Positions 34,930 to 47,585 are shown, counted from the first letter of the stretch. The stretch: DNA of 64,000 nt from Rhytidiadelphus loreus (GCA_947034895.1 OX344764.1:53735348-53799347), one strand, 5' to 3'. Made by a program: numbers and translations. The notes: generated by a model from the letters alone, not told the origin.

Positions 34930-36040
34930 TTTTATTTATTTTGTTTTTGATTGAGCGATATCCGGCTGATACCCGCGCCCGATACCCGGACTGGCTGGGG
35001 TGACCGATAGGGAAACAACCCGTCGTCTCGACTCTAGCTGGCTCGTCGCCGCGGCTGTCTGCGCTTGGCTTCGACGATCAAAATTTTTGATGATCCTCAC
35101 AAACTTCTGACCCAATTGCGATACTGTTGCATCCGGTGATCTCTTGATCACATAAATTTTCCAATTTCGGTTCAATTTTCAGACATTGGACGTCCCCAAG
35201 TTCTCGAATCCCTAATTTGACCACAACTTCACAAACCACCAAATTTGCAGAATCTTCCTGAAATCGGACGCATTTCAACAGCGATTACCATTTTTCAATG
35301 CTCTTGATCTATCTGACCCAATCAACCACTCAAATCGCTCACCAAAAATAGATTTCAAAAAAAATTCTTTTTACCGGACCTGGTCGGCATCGCAACTGGT
35401 TCGTTGTTCAGCAAAGTGGATGTCGCAACTTCTCGCAATTCAACCTGAAATGCTAACCCGGAAACATCAGCCCAATCGTGATCACAAGATCATCCATTAA
35501 CTACTCCGAATTACAATCGGAACACCAACTCGAGCACCGCAGACCATCGGTTTGCCTCAGCGACCCTAATTTTGCCCGTCGCCTGGTCTGGCCGTGCGGA
35601 CTGCTCCAATAATCTCAAAGAAAATTTTTTGTATCAGATTCCCTCTCCCTCGCTCGGCTGATTGAGACTCACCGAATTCCACCAATACACACAAGACATA
35701 TTCAAAACACCAGATTGCAGAGCCAAAGCAATCACACCACAATCAGACAAGCACACACACAGCACACAACTTGCACAATTGATACAAAACCACTGTATAT
35801 TATAATCACAAAGATTACACGCACAAAACTACAGCACTCAATCTGCACTTGCTTCTGCACTCGGTAGGGAGAGAGAAAACAAAAGGAGAAAGAAGTGAAT
35901 TAAAGGCAAGAGGAGGGGGTGATCGGAAGCGTGCAAGCCAACAGCTGCAACGTTTCCGCATCGAAGCTCCCCAAATCTTCATTTTCATTTTCTCTTTTAT
36001 TTTTACTTTGTATTTCCAAACTAACTACTGCCTTCATTAG
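34930..36040. other. GC-rich island of unknown nature
   Basis: Composition changes sharply at both edges. It has many CG dinucleotides (ACCCGCGCCCGATACCCG) and two overlapping short minus-strand open frames (34936-35175, 35078-35278) without recognisable domains. The right part (35650-35880) is CA-rich, and on the minus strand 35829-35930 is a CT-rich leader-like sequence. A promoter with 5' exon, or an LTR with leader, are the two best readings. Confidence 0.35.
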
Positions 36041-37040
36041 TTTTGAATCATTTTCACACTTGGAAGATAAAATAAGTCTATTTTTACACTAGATACTAGA
36101 AATAGAATGGAATATATATAAAGTTCACAAAAAAACACGAAAAAGTACTAATATAAGTAAAAAAGCTAGACTATAAGAACTCTTAAGTTACATTTTTTAG
36201 TGAGAGTACAATTTATTTTACTCCTTAAGCTTGTTTCAACATTTAAATGTTTTTCTGTTATTCTATTTTATACTTTTGAGGATGATTGATTGGCAGACAA
36301 CTTGATAGAAAAGTTTAGTAGTCTTTCTTAAGCAATGGATATAAAAGAGATATGAGTGAATATAAAGGTTCAAGTAGTTATTTGAATGTTATTGTTTTTA
36401 GTTTTTGTTGAGTTTTATGTGATGTTGAATGAGATAGTAAGTAGTGTGTTTTGAAGGTAATTAAGAGCTTTATTTATCTCAATTACGAAAGACTCTCACG
36501 TCTTCGATGTCATATGTTATAGGGTTAGTTGTTTTGGTACTTTTATTTAGTTTTGTTACTTTTATTTAGTTTTGTTATTGAGAAATGTAATATTGTAAGA
36601 CGTATGGGGAGTGATTTTTTCAATTGTATGAAGTATTGAAATTTAAAGGTTGATGTTAGGTGTTTCATCATTTTGTTACAAATTGAAAGTATGAAGATAA
36701 AGGTATAGATGTTAGTTTCTAAGGGTATTTTGAGGTTTTGAATGTGCAGTAGTAATATGGATTGATGTTGCAACTAGAGGGGAGGATTGGTCGTAATTAT
36801 TGATTAAAGGGCTTATATATACAACTATTAAATAGGACTAATAAGTTTGTTTTTATTAGTGCTACAATATGATGGTCGGTGAAGTTTCTAAATGTAGAAA
36901 GAAAATTTAGAAAAATTAGTAAATTTAGAGAAAAAAATAGCTATTAAGGATTCCATAGTACAAAGGTTAAAAATAAAGTAAAAATAAAGTTAAATTATAC
37001 TTAATAGTGTGAATAGAACTATATGCATAGGATGAACTAT
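36041..37040. other. AT-rich intergenic DNA, nothing assigned
   Basis: No gene or clear repeat beyond a 22-bp local duplication near 36538-36580. Confidence 0.5.
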
Positions 37041-37045
37041 ATGCA

Positions 37046-37469
37046 TTTCAGTTGGGTTTACACAACCCGTAGGTTGATCCTCACTAGACTAGATTGAAAT
37101 TCTTTTTTCTTTTGGATGTAGGCAACGAAAGAGGCGTTAGATGCTCAAGTAAAATTTCCATTTGACTCGATGTGTTGTATATAAGGTTTTGGCAGGTTGG
37201 GAGCCGGAGATGGGTGTTAACATTGTGTGGGTCTTTGACAGATGATGAAGCACGTCAGTGTCCGTGAGCAACTGGAGCTACAGGATTCGTTACTAGAAGC
37301 AGAAAACCTACGGTCTGAGCTATAGGTGCGTGAAGTTCAACCGCCAGGTTTGAAATTTTCATGTTAATTGTGTCATGTATCAGTTTCAGTTGGGTTTGCA
37401 CAACCCGTAGGTTGATCCTCACTAGACTGGATTGAAATTCATTTTTCTTTTGGATGCAGGCGACGAAAG
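37046..37469 (+). repeat. Direct repeat of about 86 bp spanning two intron 3' ends
   Basis: 37046-37131 and 37384-37469 share TTTCAGTTGGGTTTRCACAA, CCCGTAGGTTGATCCTCACT, GATTGAAATTC and TTTTGGATGYAGGCRACGAA. Each ends in a 3' splice-site-like AG followed by GC(A/G)ACGAAAG, so a gene segment containing an intron end and exon start was duplicated. Confidence 0.8.
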
Positions 37470-37723
37470 ATGAAGATGAGGACATGCACAACCAAGCGCA
37501 TGTCGTACGAGACAGATGGAGGTCAAAGAGAGTGAGAGATACAAATGTGATACAATTATTCAGACACAGGTGGACTTAGGCAGAGGATGCTGCTCTTTTA
37601 AAGGGTATTTATGTGCATGGCAAAAACTATGCTGCCATTGCCCAATCTAGTTTGGTTTTAGAAGGCCTCACTCGAAAACAATGTTGGCAAAGGTCCATGG
37701 CTTCGAAATTCAAGTGTGAATAA
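37122..37723 (+). pseudogene. Broken SANT/Myb-like gene fragment
   Basis: Three exon-like pieces stand behind acceptors. At 37122 the frame reads ATKEALDAQVKFPF and is closed by TAA. At 37242 it reads MMKHVSVREQLELQDSLLEA and closes with TAG (37323). At 37460-37723 an 88-codon frame reads RWT-stop-AEDAALLKGIYVHG, then LTRKQCWQR and FKCE-stop. The last has the pattern of a SANT/Myb repeat (W..AED..L..G...HGKNY..IA, then RK.CW.R). Both internal TAG codons could be former CAG codons. A hAT element is inserted 55 bp downstream. No intact product can be made as it stands. Confidence 0.6.
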
Positions 37724-37769
37724 GGTTGAGAGGGATTGATAAGAAGGTGTGTTGGGTAAGGATATATGT

Positions 37770-37777
37770 AATTCATG
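37770..37777. repeat. Left TSD of hAT element 2
   Basis: AATTCATG, repeated exactly at 38200-38207. Confidence 0.85.
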
Positions 37778-37860
37778 CAAGGTTGTCCCCGTCACATCCT
37801 GTTCGTCCCTCAGGATGTCCGGACAGACGTCAGGATTCAACCTGGCGTCCGTCGGAATTA

Positions 37861-37907
<47 letters not shown>

Positions 37908-38199
37908 TGCTGGACGGTCCGTCCGTCGACCTGGACGGGTAGTCCGTCCACTTGGACAATCGGGCCGTCACTTGGACGGTCAGATTGTCGACCTGGATGG
38001 TGGACGGACTAGCCGTCGAGGTCGACGGACAGGCCGTCCACAAAAAAAAATTGTCGACTGGTTTGCTCTAGGGTGACAAACTAGCCGTCAAAAAAAAATT
38101 CTTTTTTTTTGAGCTGACGGCAATACCGACACGTCAGGACGGACGCGTCATGACATCCGGACGTGAAAAGCCCACGTCACGTCTAGATAGACAACCCTG
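37778..38199. mobile_element. Non-autonomous hAT-type element 2, 422 bp
   Basis: Ends are CAAGGTTGTC on the left and GACAACCCTG on the right (inverted, one mismatch at base 3), flanked by exact AATTCATG copies. The interior is full of CGTCC/GGACG repeats, like the ends of hAT element 1, plus a 42-nt A run (37862-37903). No coding capacity. Confidence 0.87.
37862..37903. repeat. Poly-A run of 42 nt
   Basis: Uninterrupted A tract inside hAT element 2. Its length is likely polymorphic, and assembly length may be inexact. Confidence 0.9.
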
Positions 38200-38466
38200 A
38201 ATTCATGGCTTGGATTTTATAAATGTTTGTATAGTATTGAGTGGAATCTTGGCACTTGTATGCTTGCTGATTCCTTGTCTCAATCGATTGGGTATACATA
38301 CTTGTGGTTTTGTATACTGAAAAATAAAAAATAAAATAAAATAAAAAAGAACTTGGATGAATAAAGTGTGACTTAGGTCACACCTCTTTGAAGTTACATC
38401 TTTTTTTTATAGATAAACTATAAAAAGGTAAAAAAAAATGAACATGACGGCATTATAAGACCCAAT

Positions 38467-38489
38467 ATATATATATATATATATATATA
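38467..38489. repeat. (AT)n microsatellite
   Basis: About 11 AT units. Confidence 0.9.
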
Positions 38490-38762
38490 ATTTTATTTAT
38501 TGTGCATTTTTGTGCATTTTTGTGTAAGTTCAAATTGTGTATAGATGGATGATTTGAAATTTGTTATTGTTTGAGAGGAGATTTGCATTGTGATTTTGTA
38601 AACATATGTTTCTTATTGTGAGAATTTAATAACATTTGTGTATTATTGTGAAAATTTGTCCTAATTGGGAAAGAGAAAAATTGACAATCTGAAGAAGTGA
38701 GAGACATACTTGCCGAAGTGAACTAAGGATTGGATCACTGTTTTGTTGATTGATTGATGCAG

Positions 38763-38946
38763 AAAGACCAAATCTGCGTGGAAGGAGGCGTTGATTAAGC
38801 CTTATAGCTGGGTTTGGGGATTTAGTTCATTTGTTTTTGCAATCAAGGATTCGAGAGATTGGGAGTGCTATGAAATTTGCAAAAAAGAAGCAGGCGGTGC
38901 CGTTGCCTTAGCTCTCAATACAAAGATCCATACGATGGCCATTTGA
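38763..38946 (+). CDS. Possible terminal exon fragment, unrecognised
   Basis: Behind a TGATTGATGCAG acceptor, 61 codons run open to TGA at 38944-38946 (contains KTKSAWKEALIKPYSWVWGF and ICKKEAGGAVALALN). The protein-like composition and the splice-like border suggest a real former exon. It may belong to the broken SANT/Myb-like gene upstream, separated from it by the hAT insertion. No family recognised. Confidence 0.3.
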
Positions 38947-41106
38947 AGATCACTGTAAGCAATTGAAAAGGGCGCAAGGGGTCTAAGTGAGGTATTAGGA
39001 GCCACTCGCAACATGCTTTGTAGTGCTTATTGGACTGCTTTGGTTGGGATTTGAATTTTTAGTTTTGTTCATTTAACTCTTGGAATGCCTATATACTCAT
39101 GTATGGCTTCATTTATCTATTTATCGTCCATGAACATAATTAAAGTGGCTATTTTACATCAAATTGAATATGATTTTTATCCTTTTTATCTTCATTAAGC
39201 ACTTGTTACATACTTAATTTGGAGGATTTTTGTACTTAATTTAGATGAAATAATGATATCATAGACTACACATAACTCAAATGTAACACTATAACATTTA
39301 TGATTAATGAGGCATGTGTTTTTTGGACAAAATATAAAAAAATTGAGTTATACAATCAATAATAGTTTCAAAAAAGCAATCGTTACATCAAAGTTGGCTC
39401 CTATTATCTCATTTGGACCCCAAGAGTTTAACAAAGAGAGCATGCTGCAGAAATCGAATTGAGCTTGAGTACAATAGAATCAGTCAAAAGACAAGGGCAA
39501 ATGCGGACACGTGCGTAAAGTAATCAGAGGCTTCAATTGGAGGAAGTAGTTGCAGGAGACTAATCGGATGCAGGGAACAATCCTGAGGGAGAAGAAGACA
39601 CAGTTGATCGAGTGATCATTCGCCAATGCCGGAGTATTCCAAAGACTTGGACACAGAGGAAAGCATCGATCAAATTTGGAGGGGAAGAGGACACCAGAGC
39701 AGCATTTGCAATCGGAGTGATAGACCTAAGATTGGAATATAGAGGGTAATCACAAAAATTTGGGAGAAATTTCGATCGGATTATTATGAATTGCAATGAG
39801 AGCTACAGTGATTCTTCATCGTGAATTCTCCAAAGTGAACAAATCTATGAGTTGAAGTATTAGGGGTGAGTGCAATAAGAGGAGTTTGAGTATGATCGTA
39901 AACAAATTGCAATTTGAAGGGTGAATTGTGCGGTTGAATTGGAAGCAAATCCAAGCGCAATGTTGTGACCCGCTCTGTGACGTCGAGCTGTCCGATTAGG
40001 GATTCAGGCTCATTTAGTGGTCCATCGTATAGGTTTGGAACCTGTAACTTACGGTCTTGGGCTCTGGTACATGGATATAGGGCTATAGTTCATGGTCTTA
40101 AGCTTTGATGGGTGGGCTTGGGCTAGAATTCGCTCGGTTGTGGGATTTGGACTATGATCATAGGTCCAATCGTACAGGCTTAAGGGCTTGTAATCCACAA
40201 GTATAGGATTTAGCCTCGTGCTCATAGATCCTTATTTTTGTTTTATAAATTTTAGTTGTTAGTCTTAGAATTTGTATGTTTAGATTAAAGTTGATTGGTT
40301 CCAAGTTTTTGTCATAGGTTCTATAAAAGTGGTCAAATTATAAATTCTATCTTGTTATAATTAAGTCGTAGAGCATGCATCATATAAGAATCATTTGACC
40401 AAACCTGATTTATTTGACAAATAATTATTTTACCTCCTTTTAGAACACTATAGATTTGTCACATACATTGATAACGAACTGACCAAAAAAATTTCACATA
40501 CCTGGGAATAAGAGTGTTGTAATATTAATTCAAATTTTTAAATAAAAATCTATTTGAAAGTGACTTTAGTCACAAAATGTTAGACTGATTAAACCTTTTC
40601 CTAAAACGAAGAACCCCTATACTATTGTTTTCTGGGTTTTGTGGAAGTGCAAAACCTAGATTACATTTTGGCACCACTATCGGTGAAAGGTCTTGGCTAA
40701 CAATGGCTAAAATGTAGAATAGATTTAAGAATTAAGTATTCAATAATTTGACTATGACATAGCTAAAGAACTAATTTGGAAAAATAGAATATGTATCTTC
40801 TTGGTGAAAATTCTTTTAAAAGAATGACATGTATTTTTCCTAAATACTTTCTATCTTAACCCTTAGTCAATATTTTAATAAATTTCCTTTACAAAAAATA
40901 CTTACACTAATTTTTTAGACAATTAGTCAAAAATAAAACAAAAACAAAAACAAAAACAAAACAAATTGGAATATATATAGTATGTTTATGAGAAAAAAAT
41001 GGGATTGTGCGAGAAAATAAGTCAAATGTTAGCGGAAATTTTTCCAAAAATTGAAAATTTAGATAAGCCTGAGCTTACAATTTGTTATTATCAACCACTC
41101 TAATAA
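38947..41106. other. Intergenic DNA, no gene assigned
   Basis: 39430-40200 is less AT-rich than its surroundings, and its minus strand could be leader or exon sequence. The rest is AT-rich. No domain recognised. Confidence 0.4.
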
Positions 41107-41286
41107 ACCTTAAGGCCAATACCAAACTCAAATACAATTCCGACAATTAACCAAAACTTTAATAGTTTAAATTTTAGAAAGAATAGAACTTACACCGTGG
41201 GAAAAATTCAAACACTTAAAAAAGGGATTCATTGCCATTTCTGTGGTGAAATTGGGCATATTAAAAGAACATGTTCTAAGAAATAG
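41107..41286 (+). pseudogene. Retrotransposon gag remnant with CCHC zinc knuckle
   Basis: A 59-codon open segment without ATG ends at TAG. Near its end it has CHFCGEIGHIKRTC, an exact CX2CX4HX4C zinc knuckle (41233-41274) preceded by a basic, asparagine-rich stretch. This motif binds RNA in Gag proteins of LTR retrotransposons, most often copia-type when single. No protease, integrase or reverse transcriptase frame was found nearby, so the element is a fragment. Confidence 0.7.
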
Positions 41287-42329
41287 ATTTATGATAGTAC
41301 AAAACGATAGGTAGTTGGCTTCTACGGAAGCAAATAATAGGTAAAGACTTACAGAATCCTTGAGGCACTCTATTTCATCTTTGTCTCACTTTCTGTATTT
41401 TGCTTCATCTCCTTTCATAGAGAGCTTATAGTGTTGCACGATAAAAAAAAAAGAGTAGATTATAGGATTCAACGTGTTGCTTTAAAAATGGCATCCGAAA
41501 ACAAAAAATTTCAAATATTGCTTGTAAAGAGAGCTTATCCCAAAATGCTTACTTGGGAAAGATCACACAAGGAAGTCAAAAGATTGGGAAGGAAGCCTCT
41601 TCTAAAGACAATTATTTTGTTGGCAGACATCTACGTGTCATTGCACAATGAGCTAGTCTACCATTGATATTTCACATTCATCCAAACATGAATTGCTACC
41701 TTCTCTCTTCCATTTGGCCTCCTTCAATATTCACATCTCATTTTGTTTAAGTTTTTTTGTGCAATTCAGATTGAAGGCATGGGAAGGGGGACTGAATTTT
41801 TTTAAGCACATCAACAATTTTGGATTTTTCCAGAAGATGGGAGGAAATTGCAGGAGCAAAAATTGCTTGCATTTTTTCCAAAGAATGCAAAGATCGATCA
41901 ACAATTGCAATTTATAATTAATTGAGGCATTAGAATTTAAAATTTATTTGTAAATTTATTGGGAATCCACTACTCATGAGATTTTGGCAATGGAAATTTT
42001 CACACAAATATTAGAGCCCTGAAAGCATTAAATTTCTATTGAAAATCAATTTTTCATTGATACTCTTTGTTCATTTATAATTCTATTGTACTTAAAATAT
42101 AGAAAATTTTCAAAAATATCGATGAAAATTTTGGAAAAATGAATTTACAACCATAGGTGCTAATTCCAAATTTTAGAATGATACAATGATACAATAAAAA
42201 AATATGCACTACATTGTGATATGAATTTATGGAGAGGTTCAAAAAAAATTTAGCATATATTGCACTAGATATGAGTTTTTAAAAAAAATTATTCAAAATT
42301 CATGATTATTTCAATAATTTTCCCTCAAA
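41287..42329. other. AT-rich intergenic DNA
   Basis: A lysine-rich 78-codon open frame at 41431-41667 has no recognisable domain and is not called as a gene. Confidence 0.45.
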
Positions 42330-43450
42330 ATGTGAAATTCTTACAACTAAGAGAAGATATGTAATCTCGTCTCCAAAAAATGAATACAAAAAATCACATT
42401 GATAGGTACTTGCAAAATGAAGTTTAAGAAAATAATTACAGGCTTGTTCTTTCAGGATTAAAAATCTCTAAACTTCATTTGACATTAAAGTTTTGGCAAC
42501 TCTAAGCTTATTACTCCCGACTTTGGAGGTATATCTTAACCAATAGCTCACGTCAAACTCTAATGATCTAGACCATATGATTGCAAAGTGGATCCTTTCA
42601 ACTTTTATACTTTTTCAAATCTAAATTCCAATCCAAATTTTATGGTCTTGATTTCATAAATTATTTTACTCCAAAGATTCCCATTGGTTCCTTCAAAACA
42701 CTTTTCAACTACCTCAATTGAAAAGACATTGATTTTTCTTTAGATCCTATTCTATGTTTGCAAAGTAGACCCTTTCAACTCTCATATATTTTCTTTATAA
42801 ATTACAAATCCTTTAGCCTTTTGTTTTAAAAATTAATTAGAGCTCAAAGATTCACATTGGTTCACTTCAAAATTTTGTTGTTTTCAACTTGGCCTCATTC
42901 AACCATATTTTTATTTGTGACTTCAAATAGGACCCATGGTTACAAAAGTAGATCCTATATTTGTTGATATAGAATCCCAAAAGTCACTCTAACAATTGGC
43001 TAAACCAATCTAAAGGTTATCACTAGAATTTTAGGTCTATAACTATAAAGTGATGGTTTTCTAATTTTAGAGTGATATATGATAAAAAAAATTGTGCCTT
43101 GATGTTCTTCAATTACTAAAGGAATTTAAGATTTTTAGAACATCAATTGCATTTGATATGAATTGTTTCACTTTTTACTAAAAAATTCATAATAATGTCA
43201 AATTTTCACAAAAATTACAACTTGTAGAAATTGTATAACTAGTAGAAGACATGAAATCACATCTCTGGAAAATAATTTTAAAAAATCACATTGACAAGTA
43301 CTTGCATATGAAGTTTGAAAAAGTGATAATATGATAGGCTTGTCCTTAAGTTTGAGGGTTATAAGTATAGAGACTTTAGTTGACATGGAAGTCTTGGCAA
43401 TGGTGAACTTGTTATGATGGAATTTGGAGGTGTATATTGAATAGCCAATG
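42330..43450. repeat. Diverged direct duplication, period about 880 bp
   Basis: 42330-42560 and 43185-43450 share, in order, AAATCACATTGA(T/C)A(A/G)GTACTTGCA, ATGAAGTTT, AGGCTTGT(T/C)CTT, TTTGGCAA- or CTTGGCAA-type phrases, and TTTGGAGGT(A/G)TAT followed by A-rich sequence and CAAT. Old. Confidence 0.55.
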
Positions 43451-45905
43451 TTGGACCTTATATTTGTCAATACAAATACCTCAAAGATCCAAAATGCACT
43501 GGTTGCTCAAAAACCTTTCAACTTCATTTTTTTTTTAAGATTCTAAGTTTTTTCTATGAAAATCCCAAAGGTCACTCCAAAATCAGCTCAACCAATTCCA
43601 ACCTAAAGGTTGTCAAAGTGGATTTTTTCTCTCCAAAGTCTTCAAAGTGTGAAGATTTTAGTTGGTTGTCACTAGTAGCATATAGAGCCCTAATTCTTAA
43701 TTTTTATAAAAAATTTAAAAATTAATAATTGTACTTAGAGTTTTATAATTACAAATCAATTGTAAATAACTATGGAAGGAATTTTCAATTTTAAGTTTCA
43801 AATTCTGTTTTTAAAGATTTGTGATAGAAATTTTTATATCAATATGTACATGTGTCATTCAAAATTCTGATTTTACAACTTTTGTTTATAAATAAAGACC
43901 AAATTATTTCTTCTAATTGATGCGAATAATACATTTCAACAAAACTTTGAATGAAGAGATGGATCAATGTATTTAGGTATAAACCACTAAATTCCAAAGG
44001 TGCACATTTTAGTGTCAACAAAATTTTAAAAGTGAATGTCTTTTAGTAAATGAATAGCCTTTCCAAGTGTGTTTTTCCTAAGAAAAAAGAGCATGGGCTT
44101 ATAGTTATCCCAATTGAAGCAAATTGATTTTTTTCAAAATCTAACCATATGGATTATTAAAGAGCTTGCTTATTAGTATGCACACCAATTTTGAGTGCAA
44201 AATTGCATAAGAGTTGTGTGAGTATAACAAGAGAAATTTATATTTTATATTTTTAGTATGCCACCCTTCCCCACAAGGCTATAATGTTTCAGAAGTTTGC
44301 ACATAAAAGTTTTTTGGATTGGAGGTGACATGAACAACTACAAATTGCGTTAGCACACTAAAATGCACTCTCAAAAAACTTAATATCACTTGAAAAGCTA
44401 TTAAACTCATTACACAATCCACCTTGCAATTATTGAAATGCAATTTTTTTTAGAAGTATAAATCACAAATAACTCCAAATCAATACTTGCTTGTTTAAAT
44501 TTTTAATGGTGAAAATCATGAAAATATTTTACTCTTTTCATTGGAAGTTTGGAACCGTTTTTAAAGCAGATGGATAAGTATAAGTTTTTAGATATCAAAT
44601 CAAGTGAAATTGCTCAAAGTTGGAAAATGAAATAAAATTAGCAAGCTTTACTCTTCCACTAATGAACATGTATGACTTTGGAGACCTCTCAACAATCAAA
44701 TATGTACCTTTTTTAGTGAAAAATGAAAGTTTTCAATAGTTAACCCTATAAACTGCCCCCCCCCCAATTAAACAGTCAAACGAATTTAACTACCCACTGC
44801 AAAATGAGCCTGAAATTTTAGGTCGACCAAGCATTTAGGGGTTAAGGTCATACTTTTTTCATGACCTCAATTTAGATTTGACATCATCCAATAATTTAGG
44901 TTGTTTGTTTTGTTTTGTCTGTTACATTGAGATTTTTGAAACCGTGCATCTCTCAGTGACGTTCTTAGTACCACCAAAAAGCTCTCAAGAAGGAGGGGTG
45001 CATAGACTTTGTTTCGTGGCATTTGGACCTCCAGTGTGAAAGTTATTGATTTTCGAAGTTTTTGTGAATTAAGAAAAATTAGAAAATTCAACTTTTACTT
45101 TTATTTTGGTTGTGGAAATGGCAAAGGACAAACTAAGGTAGGAGGCTCGAATGTTGGAGGGTCATTTAGAACCGCTCATGTAGACTCATCTGTAATGGAC
45201 TTGAGATGGTCTTCAAATGGACCTTCTACTGTCATTCAATGGATCAATAAAAAAAATATTATTTATTGTAAGAGCCAATCATTCGCTTTGCTTTCTCCAT
45301 TTCTCTCTAAACGCTCTAAGTGAACGATTTATGGAAGACCTATGGTCTGAAATAGGGACCTATGACTCATCTTGTTTGAAAAGTCATAAGTAATTCAAAA
45401 ATGCTTCAAAAAATACAAAATGACTTGCGTTACAATCAAAATCTATTTTCCTTTGTCTGAAAAATGAGCTAAAAATAATCTCATACAAGAAACGACATGA
45501 AAAAGGTGAACCACCCCTTAAGTGCATGCTTGAAGAGCCTCCTACCTTAGTGTAAATGAAAGACTGATAGACCTCAAATCACTCTTTATTTTATTTTTAA
45601 TTTTAGACTTTTTCCGAAAACTCCAATATTCTCCAATCTTATTTTCCAAAATAATGTAACAAAAGACAAAAGACAACAACAGTGGACTGATCACGTTGCG
45701 GTACAGAAGTCTCAGGCCTTTGAAAGGGCAGGACTATCCCTTGCCGACACCCAGCCAAGTTGGCATGGGAGCTGACTCGGACTGAGGAGGTGGCATCGAT
45801 ACTTCCGATCTGGCAAATGATCATGCATATCCAGTCACCACTCGCCAGGGAATTTGAGCGCTGACGTGGCATTCATTGCTTCGTGATCAGCACGTCAAGT
45901 GAGGT
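43451..45905. other. AT-rich intergenic DNA with a small GC-richer patch
   Basis: No gene supported. GCATTTAGGGGTTAAGG at about 44830 is a further copy of the motif that ends the element at 45906-46563. The patch 45690-45905 is GC-richer and directly abuts that element; its nature is unknown. Confidence 0.4.
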
Positions 45906-46563
45906 AAGCTTAACCCCTAAATGCGCAAGGCATGTTTTCAGCTTCCTGAAAACTGCTCTAAATTGAACAAAATGCCAACATTTTGATAAGATGTTTCAAT
46001 GTTTCTGAAATTGTAACCGTACAAATTCAAACTAGACTTGTTAGAGATTGCATAGGAAAAGAAAGCACAACAATATCACTTATGAAGTGAAAGATTATAA
46101 CGTTTGATTATGAGGGTGCTAAAATTGCAAAAAGGAATTGAAGTCTTTTTTGCAAGTCAAATCTAAAAAGTTGACGACCAAAAAAATATGAGGTTAACGG
46201 GCCTAACTTGAAGAACTCAAATCAATTTACGACTTCTCAAAATTCACTCTACAAATTTTTTAAATGAATTTAGAATGTGATTTTTTCTCCAAGATCTAGT
46301 GTATTTGAGGCTCATTTCCAAGAGCTCTTAACACTATGGAAAGTCAAGATTGCACAAGGTACCCATGCACAAAATCTCTTATAGAAAAATCATTGTCATT
46401 TATTTTCAAGATCAGACTTTTGGAGGCAAAACTAGACTTCAAGAAGAACATTTAAAAAATATAAACTACTAAAAATAGAAAATTGGCTAGGATTTATTTA
46501 ACTTCAAAGTTTTGCAAACACCATATTGTGGTGCCTCTGTCGGGCATTTAGGGGTTAAGCTTT
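45906..46563. mobile_element. Small TIR element, 19-bp perfect inverted ends
   Basis: AAGCTTAACCCCTAAATGC at 45906-45924 is exactly inverted at 46545-46563. The interior is AT-rich without coding sequence. A GAGGT phrase stands outside both ends but at unequal distance, so the target duplication is unsettled. The same TTAACCC(C/T)TAAA motif recurs across the window. Confidence 0.6.
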
Positions 46564-47585
46564 ACGAGGTCCACAAAGCACTAGGGTTCTAAAAGTGTCC
46601 TGTAACAGAGAGGTACATTTTGCTTTCTCATTGCACCTATAATGTACAAGTAATGTACACTTCAAGAAGTAGACATTTTTAGTGATTGTGGTGTTTTAAC
46701 TTCAAAAATTCATAACTAATTCCACAAAGATTTAAGAAATATGAAACTACTTGGTTTAGATGCCAATTCCATTTTTTTTTAAGGAAAACTTATTGAAAAA
46801 TACTTCAAGAAGTCAAACCTCCCCAAATTAATTATCAACTCTTAAATGGGGGGCTTTATGGGCCTCCTACCTTAACAAGATTAGATTAGCAACTCTAAAG
46901 TACAATACGCTTCCTGAGTCCCAAGTAGGAAACCTTGTCTAGGCAATTTTTTAGAGTGTTTTTTGACAAAATATAATCATAAATTTTGAATGAATAAAAA
47001 GTTTTTTTACCTTGCTTGATAGTTTAGTAGATTTTAATTTCTCTTAACTCCTAAAATTCCTTTGCATTTTGAACCCCCAAATGCAAAACATGCTCACTTA
47101 TATATTAAGATTTTTGGATGAAAAAAATATTAAAAAATGACAATTCTAATTATGAGATCTTAATCTCTCCTTCATGAAGACTATATACAAAAAGTTTGAC
47201 CCTCAAATTCCATACCATTTGTGAGATCTTCAACCTCAAAATAGAAAATATTTTTTCATTCATTGTGTGCCTATGGGGGGTATCCAAACTTTAAAATTCA
47301 ATGAGAATTAGAGGATGTTAAATTTAGTTTGCATCTTTCAATATGATGTAAATGCTAGGGTTGAAAACTAGCATACCCTCTATGAAAACTTGAATGTACT
47401 TTGTGAAAAACTTTTGTACCTTCCATTATAAAACCATTGAAAAGAATAAAACATCAAAAACATACACAAATTCATTAAAAGCCCGAAGCAATCACCATGC
47501 GGAAATTAGAAAAATATGTGAGTTAAAATATAGCCTCCCATTTATTATTTTTTGGTAATTATTATACTTGACTTCAGAAAAATGT
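46564..47585. other. AT-rich intergenic DNA, nothing assigned
   Basis: No gene or clear repeat seen. Confidence 0.5.

Noticed and set aside
34341..36040. Complete LTR from TGTTGGAATTTGATTC to the GC-rich island
   Set aside because: No matching terminal CA with target duplication, no second LTR and no primer-binding site were found.
37658..38076. Frames with long Lys or Phe runs
   Set aside because: Translations of the 42-nt poly-A run within hAT element 2.
41431..41667. Lys-rich 78-codon frame downstream of the gag remnant
   Set aside because: No retroelement or other domain seen; typical of AT-rich DNA.
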